Source: Acidiphilium iwatense
Lineage (GTDB): Bacteria > Pseudomonadota > Alphaproteobacteria > Acetobacterales > Acetobacteraceae
DNA: 47,489 nucleotides
Assembly (NCBI RefSeq): GCF_021556475.1
Contig: NZ_JAKGBZ010000029.1
Span: forward strand, 1-47,489
Direction: 5' to 3'
The notes below the pieces were generated by a model that saw only the letters and a program-made list of their open reading frames with translations, made no database searches and was not told where the DNA came from. The position numbers and the translations under genes are program-made. Each line of letters opens with the position of its first letter. The stretch's first letter is position 1. Below are positions 27,589 to 37,950 of this stretch, one piece after another.

Positions 27589-28475
27589 GCAAAATCGGCT
27601 TCATCGGTCTCGGCATCATGGGCAAGCCGATGGCGGCCCACCTGATCGCTGGCGGCCACACGCTGTTCATCCGCGATGTGGGAAAACTGCCCCAGGACCT
27701 GATCGATCAGGGAGCGACGCCGTGCGCGAGCGGCCGCGAGGTGGCATCGCAGGCCGACATCATCATCACCATGGTGCCGGACACGCCGCATGTCGAAGCC
27801 GTGCTGTTCGACAAGGACGGCGTGGCCGAAGGTCTTGCCCAGGGCAAGATCGTGGTGGATATGAGCTCGATTTCGCCAATCGCGACCAAGGGCTTCGCCC
27901 AGCGGATCAATGCGCTCGGCTGCGACTATCTCGATGCGCCGGTCTCCGGCGGCGAGGTCGGCGCCAAGGCGGCCAGCCTGACCATCATGGTCGGCGGGCC
28001 GGATCGCGCCTTCGCGGTGGTGAAGCCGATCTTCGACCTGATGGGCAAGAACATCACTCTTGTCGGCGGCAATGGCGACGGCCAGACCACCAAGGTCGCC
28101 AATCAGATCATCGTGGCGCTGACCATCGAGGCGGTGGGCGAGGCATTGCTGTTCGCCTCCAAGGCCGGGGCCGATCCGGCGCGGGTGCGCACGGCACTGA
28201 TGGGCGGCTTCGCGAACTCGCGGATTCTGGAAGTCCACGGCGAGCGCATGGTCAATCGCAATTTCGAACCCGGTTTCCGCATCGAGCTGCATCAGAAAGA
28301 TCTCAACCTGGCGCTCGCCGGCGCGCGGTCGCTCGGCATCAGCCTGCCCAACACCGCGACCTGCCAGGAATTGTTCAACGCCGCCGCGGCGGCGGGCGGT
28401 TCGGCGTGGGATCATTCGGGCATGGTCCGCGTGCTGGAACGGCTCGCCTGCCACGAAATCGGCGAGGGACGCTGA
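27585..28475 (+). CDS. glxR: 2-hydroxy-3-oxopropionate (tartronate semialdehyde) reductase
   Basis: The 296-residue NAD(P)H-dependent enzyme reduces tartronate semialdehyde to glycerate, which can enter glycolysis after phosphorylation. It has the Rossmann motif GFIGLGIMGKPM at residues 5-16, the substrate-binding DAPVSGGEVGA near 119 and the catalytic-lysine segment GDGQTTKVANQI near 166. Translation is coupled to hyi by an ATGA overlap. No glycerate kinase gene is seen in the window. A strong terminator follows at 28538-28570. Confidence 0.95.
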   Translation: MSKIGFIGLGIMGKPMAAHLIAGGHTLFIRDVGKLPQDLIDQGATPCASGREVASQADIIITMVPDTPHVEAVLFDKDGVAEGLAQGKIVVDMSSISPIATKGFAQRINALGCDYLDAPVSGGEVGAKAASLTIMVGGPDRAFAVVKPIFDLMGKNITLVGGNGDGQTTKVANQIIVALTIEAVGEALLFASKAGADPARVRTALMGGFANSRILEVHGERMVNRNFEPGFRIELHQKDLNLALAGARSLGISLPNTATCQELFNAAAAAGGSAWDHSGMVRVLERLACHEIGEGR

Positions 28476-28537
28476 CACCGCGAACAACGGCAACACGATC
28501 ATGCGTTAGTTAATCTGATTTAGTAATGAATATTCGG

Positions 28538-28570
28538 GGCACGCCGGTCATGCGATCGGCGTGTCTTTTT
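28538..28570 (+). terminator. intrinsic terminator after glxR
   Basis: GGCACGCCG (28538-28546) pairs with CGGCGTGTC (28557-28565), 9 bp with one G-U, around a 10-base loop, followed directly by TTTTT. It closes the gcl-hyi-glxR operon. Confidence 0.85.
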
Positions 28571-28660
28571 CAAACATGAACCCAATGTCATGTGGCTTCC
28601 TCTCCTATCGGCATTGCCGCGTGCCAATATCGCCGGGGACGTGAAACGGGAGAGACGGCG

Positions 28661-29662
28661 ATGACCAGACTGGCGGTCGTAACCGGCGCGGGTGCCGGCG
28701 TGGGGCGCGCCGTGGCGCAGGAATTCGCGCGGCAGGGCTGCGATGTCGGGTTGATCGGGCGGGATCGGGACCGGCTGGAAACCGCCGCCGCCGAGTTGCG
28801 CACCTTGGGCGTGCGCGCCTGTGCCGCCCCGGCCGACATGGCCGATGCCGAAGCGGTGGAGCGCGCCGCCGATGCCATCGAGCAGGCGCTTGGCCCGATC
28901 GACATCTGGGTCAACAACGCCATGGCGACGATTTTCGCACCGGTCGCCGAAATCGACCCCGCCGAATTCAAGCGGGCGACCGAGGCGACCTATCTCGGCA
29001 CCGTTCATGGCACGATGACAGCGCTGCGCCGCCTGAAGCGGGTCGATCAGGGCACCATCATCAATGTCGGCTCCGCCCTGGCCTATCGGTCGGTTCCGCT
29101 GCAATCGGCCTATTGCGGGGCGAAAGCGGCAATAAAAGGGTTTACCGACAGTCTGCGCAGCGAATTGATCCATGACCGGAGCAATATCAAGCTGTCCATG
29201 GTGCATCTGCCCGCCGTCAACACCCCGCAATTCGACTGGGCGCTGAACAAAATGGGCCGACGCGCGCAGCCGGTGCCGCCGATTTACGCGCCGGAGGTTC
29301 CGGCCAGGGCGATCGTGTTCGCGGCCTTCCACCATAGGCGCGAAATCTGGGTCGGCATGCCCACCGTGGTCGCGATCATGGCAAACCGGATCGCCCCCGG
29401 CCTCGCCGATCGCTACCTCGCCACCGCCGGCTATTCCGGCCAGATGACCGATCAGATCCTGCCTGCCGATGCGCCGGCCAATCTGTTCGAGCCGGTGCCG
29501 GGGCGCTACGGCGCGCGCGGCCGGTTCAGCGATCGCTCGCGCAAGGGCAGTTTCGAAATGTTCACCGACCGGCACAAGGCCGCCGCATGGTCGGTGGCGG
29601 CGGTGGTCGGCATCGGCGCGCTGGCGGGGTTGCACGCGCTCGCGAAGAAATACGATTTCTGA
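28661..29662 (+). CDS. short-chain dehydrogenase/reductase with C-terminal membrane segment
   Basis: The 333-residue protein has the classical SDR features: TGAGAGVGRAVA cofactor motif (residues 8-19), NNAMA near 86 and the Ser/Tyr/Lys triad in VGSALAYR and SAYCGAKAA near 135-155. The final 25 residues (AAWSVAAVVGIGALAGLHAL) form a hydrophobic segment, which suggests anchoring to the membrane. GGGAGA precedes the ATG. The gene ends 5 bp before ackA and is probably the first gene of the ackA-xfp operon. Its substrate is unknown; the link to acetyl-phosphate metabolism is only positional. Confidence 0.85.
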   Translation: MTRLAVVTGAGAGVGRAVAQEFARQGCDVGLIGRDRDRLETAAAELRTLGVRACAAPADMADAEAVERAADAIEQALGPIDIWVNNAMATIFAPVAEIDPAEFKRATEATYLGTVHGTMTALRRLKRVDQGTIINVGSALAYRSVPLQSAYCGAKAAIKGFTDSLRSELIHDRSNIKLSMVHLPAVNTPQFDWALNKMGRRAQPVPPIYAPEVPARAIVFAAFHHRREIWVGMPTVVAIMANRIAPGLADRYLATAGYSGQMTDQILPADAPANLFEPVPGRYGARGRFSDRSRKGSFEMFTDRHKAAAWSVAAVVGIGALAGLHALAKKYDF

Positions 29663-29667
29663 CCGAA

Positions 29668-30750
29668 ATGACCGGCCGCGCGATCCTGACCCTCAACGCC
29701 GGATCGTCGAGCGTGAAATTCGCGGTGTTCCTCGCCGGCAATCCGCCCCGGCACGCTCTTCAGGGCGCGATCGAGGGAATCGGCGCGCAGCCGCGATTCC
29801 GCGCTGGTGATACCCAGGAAGACTGGTCCGATACCGAGGGGTTCCACGCGCTGACCGGCCGGCTGCTCCGCTGGATCGAAGCGAACGAAACCGCCGGCCC
29901 GCTGGTCGCGGTCGGCCACCGCATCGTCCACGGCGGCGACGATTTCACCGCCCCGGTGCCGCTCGACGACGTTGTTCTTGAACGGCTCGCCGCCTTGGCG
30001 CCGCTCGCCCCGCTCCACCAGGCGCATAATCTCGAGCCGGCGCGGATGGTCGCCCGGCACCGGCCCGATCTGCCGCAATTCGGCTGTTTCGATACCGCGT
30101 TTCACCGTACCATTCCGCCACTGCACCGCACTTTGCCGCTGCCGGCGAAACTCGGGCTCCGGCGCTACGGGTTTCACGGCCTGTCCTACGAATTCATCGC
30201 GCACCGGCTCGCCGAACTCGGCATCACGCGGCATCGCGTCGTTATCGCGCATCTCGGCAACGGCGCGAGCGCCTGTGCGCTGCGCGATGGTGTCAGTATC
30301 GACACCACCATGGGCGCGACCGCGCTCGACGGGATGATAATGGGCACAAGGTCCGGTTCGGTCGATCCCGGCGCGCTGCTCTATCTGATGACCGAACGCG
30401 GCTTCGATGCCGAAGCGCTTACGAATCAGCTCTATGACGAGAGCGGGCTGAAAGGTGTGTCCGGCCTCTCCGGCGACATGCGCGAACTGCACAAGAGCGA
30501 TAAGGCGGAGGCACGGCTCGCGATCGCGCTGTTCGTGCTGCGCGCCGCACAGGAAATCGCGCGCATGGCGGTCTCGCTCGGCGGCATGGAGTGCCTCGTA
30601 TTCACCGGCGGCATCGGCGAGAACGACGCGGCGATCCGCGATGCCATCGCCGAACGCCTTGCCGGTGCCGGCATGGCCACGGAAATCCGCGTGATCCCGA
30701 CCGACGAGGCAGCGATGATCGCGCGGCACGTGATGGAGCAACTTGGTTAG
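29668..30750 (+). CDS. ackA: acetate kinase
   Basis: The 360-residue cytoplasmic enzyme converts acetyl phosphate and ADP to acetate and ATP. Motifs include NAGSSSVKF at the N-terminus, GHRIVHGG near 78, CFDTAFH near 137, [10 protein letters not shown] near 165, [12 protein letters not shown] near 194, [11 protein letters not shown] near 224 and FTGGIGEND near 312. It is somewhat shorter than the usual 395-400 residues, yet all the catalytic motifs are present. It lies 5 bp after the SDR gene and 25 bp before xfp, so it probably uses the acetyl phosphate made by the phosphoketolase. No phosphotransacetylase gene is nearby. Confidence 0.95.
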   Translation: MTGRAILTLNAGSSSVKFAVFLAGNPPRHALQGAIEGIGAQPRFRAGDTQEDWSDTEGFHALTGRLLRWIEANETAGPLVAVGHRIVHGGDDFTAPVPLDDVVLERLAALAPLAPLHQAHNLEPARMVARHRPDLPQFGCFDTAFHRTIPPLHRTLPLPAKLGLRRYGFHGLSYEFIAHRLAELGITRHRVVIAHLGNGASACALRDGVSIDTTMGATALDGMIMGTRSGSVDPGALLYLMTERGFDAEALTNQLYDESGLKGVSGLSGDMRELHKSDKAEARLAIALFVLRAAQEIARMAVSLGGMECLVFTGGIGENDAAIRDAIAERLAGAGMATEIRVIPTDEAAMIARHVMEQLG

Positions 30751-30775
30751 GGTACACACCCTGGAGGAGGCGGCG

Positions 30776-33133
30776 ATGGCGAAGCGGAAATCGGCTCTTT
30801 CGGCGCGAGACGCGAAACTGATCGATGCGTATTGGCGTGCTGCGAATTATCTCTCCGTCGGCCAGATCTATCTGATGGACAATCCGCTGCTGCGCGAAAC
30901 CTTGCGCCCCGAGCACATCAAGCCGCGCCTGCTCGGCCATTGGGGCACCACGCCAGGGCTGAATTTCGTCTATGCGCATATGAACCGGCTGATCCGGGCG
31001 CGCGACGTGAATGCGATTTTCATTTGTGGGCCGGGTCATGGCGGCCCGGCGGCGGTGGCTAACGTGTATCTCGAAGGCACCTACAGCGAGATTTATCCGA
31101 ATATCGGCCGCGACGAAGCCGGATTGAAGCGCCTGTTCACCCAGTTCTCGTTTCCCGGTGGAATCCCGAGCCATGTCGCACCCGAAACGCCGGGTTCGAT
31201 CAACGAAGGCGGCGAACTCGGCTATGCGCTGCTGCATGCCTATGGCGCGGTGTTCGACAATCCCGATCTGCTCGCCTGCTGCGTGATCGGCGATGGCGAG
31301 GCGGAAACCGGCGCGCTCGCCGCGAGCTGGCACTCCAACAAATTCCTCAACCCCAGGCGCGACGGCGCGGTCCTGCCGATTTTGCACCTGAACGGCTGGA
31401 AAATCGCCGGCCCCACTATTCTCGCGCGCATCGCCGAGGCCGATCTGTTCGCTTTGCTGCGCGGCTATGGCTACGATCCGCGCATCGTCGCCGGCGACGA
31501 TCCGATGACGATGCACCATGCGATGGCCGAAGCGCTCGATGCCGCGCACGACGCTATCGCCGCGATCCAGAATCAGGCGCGCGCTAACCAAAACGCCATC
31601 GAGCTGCCGCGCTGGCCGATGATCGTTCTGCGCACGCCGAAAGGCTGGACCGGACCCAAGGCGGTCGATGGGCTGAAGGTGGAAGGCACGTTTCGCGCGC
31701 ATCAGGTGCCGCTCTCGGCGGTGCGCGACAACGACGCGCACCGCGCCATGCTCGAAGCCTGGATGCGCGGCTACAAACCGGAGGATCTGTTCGACGATAC
31801 CGGTGCGCTGATCCCGGAACTCGCGGCGCTGGCGCCGGAGGGCGCGCGGCGCATGGGTGCCAACCCGCACGCCAATGGCGGGCTGCTGCGCCGCGACCTC
31901 GATTTGCCGGATTTTCGCGACTATGCCGTCGATGTCGCGGTGCCGGGTGCGACGATGGCGGCGTCGACCCACGTGCTCGGCGCCTGGCTGCGCGACGTGA
32001 TCGCGCGCAATCGCGAAACCTTCCGGCTCATGGGACCGGACGAGACCGACAGCAATCGCCTGTCGGCGGTGTTCGAGGCGACCGACCGGGTCAGCATGGC
32101 CGAACGCACCAAGGACGATGTCAGCGTCGGCCAGGATGGACGGGTGATGGAGGTGCTCAGCGAGCATCTGTGCCAAGGCTGGCTGGAAGGCTATCTGCTG
32201 ACCGGGCGGCATGGCTTGTTTTCCTGCTATGAGGCGTTCATCCACATCGTCGATTCGATGGTCAACCAGCACGCGAAATGGCTGAAGACCACGCAGAAAA
32301 TCGACTGGCGCAAGCCGATCGCCTCGCTCAATTATCTGCTGACCTCACATGTCTGGCGCCAGGACCATAACGGATTTTCCCATCAGGACCCTGGATTCAT
32401 CGACCATGTCGCCAACAAGAAGGCCGATGTGGTACGGGTCTATCTGCCGCCCGACGCCAACACGCTGTTATCGGTCGCCGATCATTGCCTGCGGAGCAAG
32501 AATTACGTCAACGTGATCGTCGCGGGCAAACAGCCCGAGCCGCAATATCTCACCATGGAGCAGGCGATCGTCCATTGCACCGCGGGTCTCGGCATCTGGG
32601 GCTTCGCCTCGAACGATCACGGAGTGGAGCCGGATGTGGTGATGGCCGCCGCCGGCGACGTGCCGACGCTGGAAACCCTCGCCGCGATCGACCTGCTGCA
32701 CCATCATTTGCCCGAGCTGAAAATCCGCATGGTCAACGTGGTCGACCTGATGGCGCTGCAACCGCCCTCCGCGCATCCGCACGGCATGGACGATCACGAT
32801 TTCGATTCGATTTTCACCACGGACCGGCCGGTGATTTTCGCCTATCACGGCTATCCGATGCTGATCCACCAGCTGACCTATCGCCGCGCCAATCACCACC
32901 AGTTCCATGTCCACGGCTATCGCGAGGAAGGCACCACGACGACGCCGTTCGACATGACGGTGCTGAACGAACTCGATCGATTCCACCTCGCGATGGCGGT
33001 GATCGATCGGGTGCCCGGCCTGTCCAGCACGGCCGCGCATGTTAAGCAGGAACTGCGCGGCCGGCTGATCGCGCATCGGCGCTGTGTCACCACCACCGGA
33101 GACGATCTGCCCGAAATCCGCGACTGGCGCTGA
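30776..33133 (+). CDS. xfp: phosphoketolase
   Basis: This ThDP enzyme (785 residues) splits xylulose 5-phosphate (and often fructose 6-phosphate) with phosphate into acetyl phosphate and glyceraldehyde 3-phosphate (or erythrose 4-phosphate). The family N-terminus is seen as [15 protein letters not shown], then GPGHGGPA near 93 and the ThDP site [17 protein letters not shown] near 175. GGAGGAGG lies 5 bases before the ATG; the open frame begins further up but without such a site. The length fits the family (about 790). With AckA it yields ATP and acetate from pentose phosphates. Confidence 0.96.
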   Translation: MAKRKSALSARDAKLIDAYWRAANYLSVGQIYLMDNPLLRETLRPEHIKPRLLGHWGTTPGLNFVYAHMNRLIRARDVNAIFICGPGHGGPAAVANVYLEGTYSEIYPNIGRDEAGLKRLFTQFSFPGGIPSHVAPETPGSINEGGELGYALLHAYGAVFDNPDLLACCVIGDGEAETGALAASWHSNKFLNPRRDGAVLPILHLNGWKIAGPTILARIAEADLFALLRGYGYDPRIVAGDDPMTMHHAMAEALDAAHDAIAAIQNQARANQNAIELPRWPMIVLRTPKGWTGPKAVDGLKVEGTFRAHQVPLSAVRDNDAHRAMLEAWMRGYKPEDLFDDTGALIPELAALAPEGARRMGANPHANGGLLRRDLDLPDFRDYAVDVAVPGATMAASTHVLGAWLRDVIARNRETFRLMGPDETDSNRLSAVFEATDRVSMAERTKDDVSVGQDGRVMEVLSEHLCQGWLEGYLLTGRHGLFSCYEAFIHIVDSMVNQHAKWLKTTQKIDWRKPIASLNYLLTSHVWRQDHNGFSHQDPGFIDHVANKKADVVRVYLPPDANTLLSVADHCLRSKNYVNVIVAGKQPEPQYLTMEQAIVHCTAGLGIWGFASNDHGVEPDVVMAAAGDVPTLETLAAIDLLHHHLPELKIRMVNVVDLMALQPPSAHPHGMDDHDFDSIFTTDRPVIFAYHGYPMLIHQLTYRRANHHQFHVHGYREEGTTTTPFDMTVLNELDRFHLAMAVIDRVPGLSSTAAHVKQELRGRLIAHRRCVTTTGDDLPEIRDWR

Positions 33134-33167
33134 CCGGCAGCCGATAACTGAAATAGGTTACAAAGCG

Positions 33168-33195
33168 GCCCTTTGTTTCACGTGAAACAAAGGGC
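33168..33195. promoter_or_regulatory. parS: parS centromere-like ParB binding site
   Basis: A perfect 28-bp palindrome (14-base arms, centre between 33181 and 33182) contains TGTTTCACGTGAAACA at 33174-33189, an exact match to the classical chromosomal parS consensus. It sits between the convergent stops of xfp and eno, a place free of coding sequence. Chromosomal parS sites usually cluster close to the replication origin. Reading it as a terminator is less likely because no T-run follows on either side. Confidence 0.85.
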
Positions 33196-33217
33196 AGTTA
33201 TTGTGACTAACTTTTGG

Positions 33218-35033
<1,816 letters not shown>

Positions 35034-35035
35034 AT

Positions 35036-35109
35036 CTAGTGTTCCGTTTCGGAAATTTGTTTACATTGCCAAAAGTGTTCTACGAATTTCCGAAACGATA
35101 GAACACTAG
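35036..35109. repeat. 74-bp nested palindromic element (CTAGTGT family), copy 2
   Basis: It runs from CTAGTGTTCC to GAACACTAG, with inner motifs TTCCGTTTCGGAA and its near-complement. The left arm matches the right arm of copy 1 (115-189) at about 21 of 24 positions after reverse-complementing. It lies directly upstream of the RidA gene start (minus strand) and 13 bp from copy 3. Confidence 0.7.
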
Positions 35110-35122
35110 AAAACCTCTGATT

Positions 35123-35198
35123 CTAGTGTGGCTTCTGATTCTGAAATTCCTAAAATCGCCGCCACAACCCCGTAAGAATTTCAGCATCGCCACACTAT
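35123..35198. repeat. 76-bp palindromic element, diverged copy 3
   Basis: CTAGTGTGGC...CTGAAATTC on the left pairs imperfectly with GAATTTCAG...GCCACACTAT on the right. It shares the CTAGTGT end and TTCTGAAATT core with copies 1 and 2. Its right end overlaps the stop codon of the ribonucleotide-reductase-like gene (TAG at 35195-35197), so the element appears to have supplied that stop. Confidence 0.55.
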
Positions 35199-36727
35199 CC
35201 CACCAGTTTGAGAACCGGGCGCTGGCGCTTCGGGCGCGCTGTATCCGATGCGGGCAGATCGAGCGGCAGCAGCGGCACGTGCCCGAGGGCATCCGAAGCG
35301 GCCTCCTCAGCCTCCGGCGCGTCCGGCAAATCGCGGCGATCCAGATAATTGGCGGCCAGATGGCGGAACACGTAATCGAGCAGCGAGGTTGCCTGGGCAA
35401 TTTCGGGGTCGCCCTCGACCGCGCCGGCTGGACCGAATCGGGTGAAGGCGAAGGCATCGACGAATTCGTCGAGTGCCATGCCGTGCTGCAGCCCGAGGCT
35501 GATCGCGGTGGCGAAGGCATCGGCAAGGCCCCGGAACGCGGTGCTTTCCTTCGGCAGCGATAGAAAAATCTCGCCAAGTCGGCCATCGGGGTATTCGCCG
35601 GTGCGGAGAAACAGTTTGTGGCCGCCCACGGCGGCTTTCTGGGTATAGCCGCCGCGTCTTGCGGGCAGTGGGTCGCGCGCGGCGCCGGCCATTGCGTGGC
35701 GCGGGGGCAGGGCCTGTTGCGTTTCGGGCATCAGGGCGCAGAACGGGGCGACGGCATCGTGGATCGCGGCGAGAGACGCCCGATCGGCCACGCCGAACGG
35801 GTCTTCGCCGGCGATGATGGCGGCGAGCGCGTCCTCCGCCGGGCGGCCCGAGGCGGCAAGCCTGGCGCGCGCCCATCGGGCGAGCCTGCCATCCGAATCG
35901 AGCGCCGAGAGCGGGGCGGCGATTCCCACGGTCTCAATGCCGAGCAAGGCTTCAACCGGGCCAGGCGGCAGGATGCCGGTGAGGGTGCGGTGCTGGCGCA
36001 GCCCCAGCGCGGTGGCCTCGCGCTGCATCTCGGCGGCGCGCGCGATCAGGCCCTGGATCGGGCAGGATTTCGGCAGTGTCATCGCGGCGATCGGCTGGCC
36101 GGGGGCGATGCCGCGCGCGAGCAGCCGCGCCGAGGCGATATCGGCATGGGCGGCGAGCAGCGCGGCCAGGGCGGCGGCGAGATTGCGGGCATCGTCGCTG
36201 CCATAATCGAGATCGAGCCGGGCGAGCAGGAGCGACAGATCGGCCATACCGAGGGCGAGGCGCTGCGCCGCCGGATTGGCGAGGCTGAGCGTCAGCACTG
36301 CCGATTCGACGGCGGTGCCGAAGCCGGCGAGGTCGAACTGGCCTTCCATATCGAGAAATTCGGGAAGGTTGAACACGAAACCGGGCAGGGTCTCCGGCTT
36401 GCCGCGCCATAGTCCGGGCGAGGGGGCGGCGCGCCGGTCGCGCAGCAGGATATGGAGCGCGGTCGCGATATCCTCGGCGATGCCGGCCTCGCGCGCGGCG
36501 GCGGCGATCGGGTCGATCCAGGCACAAGCGGCCTCGGCGACGCCGATCATCGCGGACGAGGCGCGCAGGGCGATCAGCCCGGCGGCGGATTGCGCCGGCC
36601 AGGATGCCGGCAGAATCGCCGGCTCGGTTGGCCGATCGGGGTCGGCGGCGGCTTCGACCCGGTGCAATCGCACCCCGCGCCAGGGTGACGGGACAGGGCG
36701 GTGCGGTCCGGCGCGATCTTTCAACAT
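35195..36727 (-). CDS. ribonucleotide-reductase-like protein with TSCPD domain, probably non-catalytic
   Basis: The 510-residue protein matches the C-terminal part of vitamin B12-dependent ribonucleotide reductase. Around residue 115 [18 protein letters not shown] lines up with the region after the NLCSE active-site motif of NrdJ. From about 370, [30 protein letters not shown] and later [13 protein letters not shown] and [10 protein letters not shown] form the TSCPD domain. I see no NLCSE motif, no cysteine pair at the expected radical and redox positions, and no ATP-cone, so reduction of ribonucleotides seems unlikely. TSCPD-only paralogues occur in Rhodospirillales; their role is not known to me. 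The start ATG 36727 has a weak ribosome-binding site. Confidence 0.75.
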   Translation of the reverse strand: MLKDRAGPHRPVPSPWRGVRLHRVEAAADPDRPTEPAILPASWPAQSAAGLIALRASSAMIGVAEAACAWIDPIAAAAREAGIAEDIATALHILLRDRRAAPSPGLWRGKPETLPGFVFNLPEFLDMEGQFDLAGFGTAVESAVLTLSLANPAAQRLALGMADLSLLLARLDLDYGSDDARNLAAALAALLAAHADIASARLLARGIAPGQPIAAMTLPKSCPIQGLIARAAEMQREATALGLRQHRTLTGILPPGPVEALLGIETVGIAAPLSALDSDGRLARWARARLAASGRPAEDALAAIIAGEDPFGVADRASLAAIHDAVAPFCALMPETQQALPPRHAMAGAARDPLPARRGGYTQKAAVGGHKLFLRTGEYPDGRLGEIFLSLPKESTAFRGLADAFATAISLGLQHGMALDEFVDAFAFTRFGPAGAVEGDPEIAQATSLLDYVFRHLAANYLDRRDLPDAPEAEEAASDALGHVPLLPLDLPASDTARPKRQRPVLKLVG

Positions 36728-36781
36728 GCCGGCAGACTAACGCGATCGCGCCGGGCATTCCAGAGGGAATCGACGCTATCT

Positions 36782-36822
36782 TGTGGATATTCCGGCAAGC
36801 GACCACAAAATCCTGTGGATAC
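36782..36822 (-). promoter_or_regulatory. pair of near-consensus DnaA boxes
   Basis: TGTGGATAT (36782-36790) and TGTGGATAC (36814-36822) each match the reverse complement of the DnaA box TTATCCACA at 8 of 9 positions. They share orientation and are 32 bp apart, about three helical turns. They lie in the 160-bp gap between divergent genes, 3.6 kb from the parS site. Two boxes are too few to call an origin; DnaA regulation of the adjacent genes is also possible. Confidence 0.4.
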
Positions 36823-36887
36823 TCGTCGATTGGCGCGGGGCGCGGAACGGATGGACCGATCCGGCCCGATCCTCTATAGAGCGTCGC

Positions 36888-37343
36888 ATGAATGGAAACA
36901 GCGACACTGCACCGGCCGCCGGTGCGGACTCTGGTTCTGCCGCCGTAAGCCTGGCTTCATTGGGCGGCTGGCGCGCCTTGTTCGCCAATCCCGGTCTCGT
37001 GCTGAATACCATGCGTCGCGGCAGCTTCGTCGGGCAGGATGCGACGGGCAACCGCTACTACCAGGAAATCAAGCCGACCCGTCCCGACGGCCGTGGGCGG
37101 CGCTGGGTGGTCTACGCTAACCGGGCGCGCGAAGCCTCGCTGGTGCCGCCGGAGTGGCACGCCTGGCTGCACTTCACCACCGACCAGCCGCTGCCGGAGC
37201 AACCGCGCCGCCCGTGGCAGCGCCCTTACGTGCCGAACCAGACCGGCAGCGCCGGGGCCTATCGCCCGCCCGGCCATGATTATGAGGGCGGCGTTCGGGC
37301 GCGCGCCTCCGGCGATTACGAGCCCTGGACGCCGGACGCCTGA
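36888..37343 (+). CDS. complex I accessory subunit NDUFA12 (B17.2)
   Basis: The 151-residue protein is the alphaproteobacterial homologue of the mitochondrial NDUFA12/B17.2 subunit of NADH:ubiquinone oxidoreductase. The family core is seen as GSFVGQDATGNRYYQ near 46, RRWVVYANRAREASLVPPEWHAWLH near 72 and PYVPNQTGSAGAYRPPG near 110. The N-terminal 20 residues are low-complexity. The order NDUFA12-mlaD-DUF2155 recurs in alphaproteobacteria; here the spacings are 48 bp and 1 bp, so one operon is likely. Confidence 0.92.
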   Translation: MNGNSDTAPAAGADSGSAAVSLASLGGWRALFANPGLVLNTMRRGSFVGQDATGNRYYQEIKPTRPDGRGRRWVVYANRAREASLVPPEWHAWLHFTTDQPLPEQPRRPWQRPYVPNQTGSAGAYRPPGHDYEGGVRARASGDYEPWTPDA

Positions 37344-37391
37344 AGCCGGCCGCGCGCCGCACCCGCCCATTCTTCAATAAGAAAGTATCCG

Positions 37392-37949
37392 ATGCAGCGT
37401 CGTGTTTCCGAAATCATCGCAGGACTGGCCGTAATCGTGGCCGCCTTGGGGTTTCTCGCCTTCACCTTCTCCAGCACCAGGACGGCGGCGCGGAACGGCT
37501 ATATTCTGCATGCCCAGTTCGGCCATATCGGCCCGCTGAAAGTCGGGTCGCCGGTGAAGATCGCCGGGGTGACGGTGGGACGGGTGACCAAGACCGAACT
37601 CAACCCGCAGAGCTATGCGGCGATCGTCGATTTCTCGATCAATCCCAAGGTACAGGTGCCGAAGGACAGCAGCGCCGCGATCGAGAGCGAATCGCTGCTC
37701 GGCGGCGATTACCTGTCGATCTCGCCGGGCGGGTCGAACACCATGCTGAAACCGGGCGGTGCGATCATCGTGACCCAGTCGGCGATCAATATCGAATCGC
37801 TGCTCGGTAAATTCGTGTTCAGCGCGGCGAATTTCGCCTCCAATACGGCGAAGGGCGGCGGCACGCCGGCGCCGGATTCCGGGGCGGCGAAGACCGGGCT
37901 GCCGAAGACCGGCCTGTCGGGCGGCGGCGGGTCGAACGGCGCGCAATGA
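37392..37949 (+). CDS. mlaD: MlaD-family lipid-binding protein
   Basis: The 185-residue protein has one N-terminal membrane anchor (SEIIAGLAVIVAALGFLAF, residues 6-24), a single MCE domain (VGSPVKIAGVTVGRVTKTEL near 56; SLLGGDYLSISPGG near 101) and a low-complexity Gly/Pro tail. MlaD binds phospholipids in the periplasmic face of the MlaFEDB complex, which returns misplaced lipids from the outer membrane. The MlaE and MlaF genes are not in the window. It lies between NDUFA12 and DUF2155 genes. Confidence 0.92.
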   Translation: MQRRVSEIIAGLAVIVAALGFLAFTFSSTRTAARNGYILHAQFGHIGPLKVGSPVKIAGVTVGRVTKTELNPQSYAAIVDFSINPKVQVPKDSSAAIESESLLGGDYLSISPGGSNTMLKPGGAIIVTQSAINIESLLGKFVFSAANFASNTAKGGGTPAPDSGAAKTGLPKTGLSGGGGSNGAQ

Positions 37950-37950
37950 G

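Noticed and set aside
30602-32272. 556-codon minus-strand frame opposite xfp
   Set aside because: Shadow of a strongly conserved phosphoketolase; His/Arg/Gly-rich with no domain.
33168-33195. The perfect palindrome read as an intrinsic terminator for xfp and eno
   Set aside because: There is no T-run on either side, and the core is an exact parS match, which explains the palindrome better.
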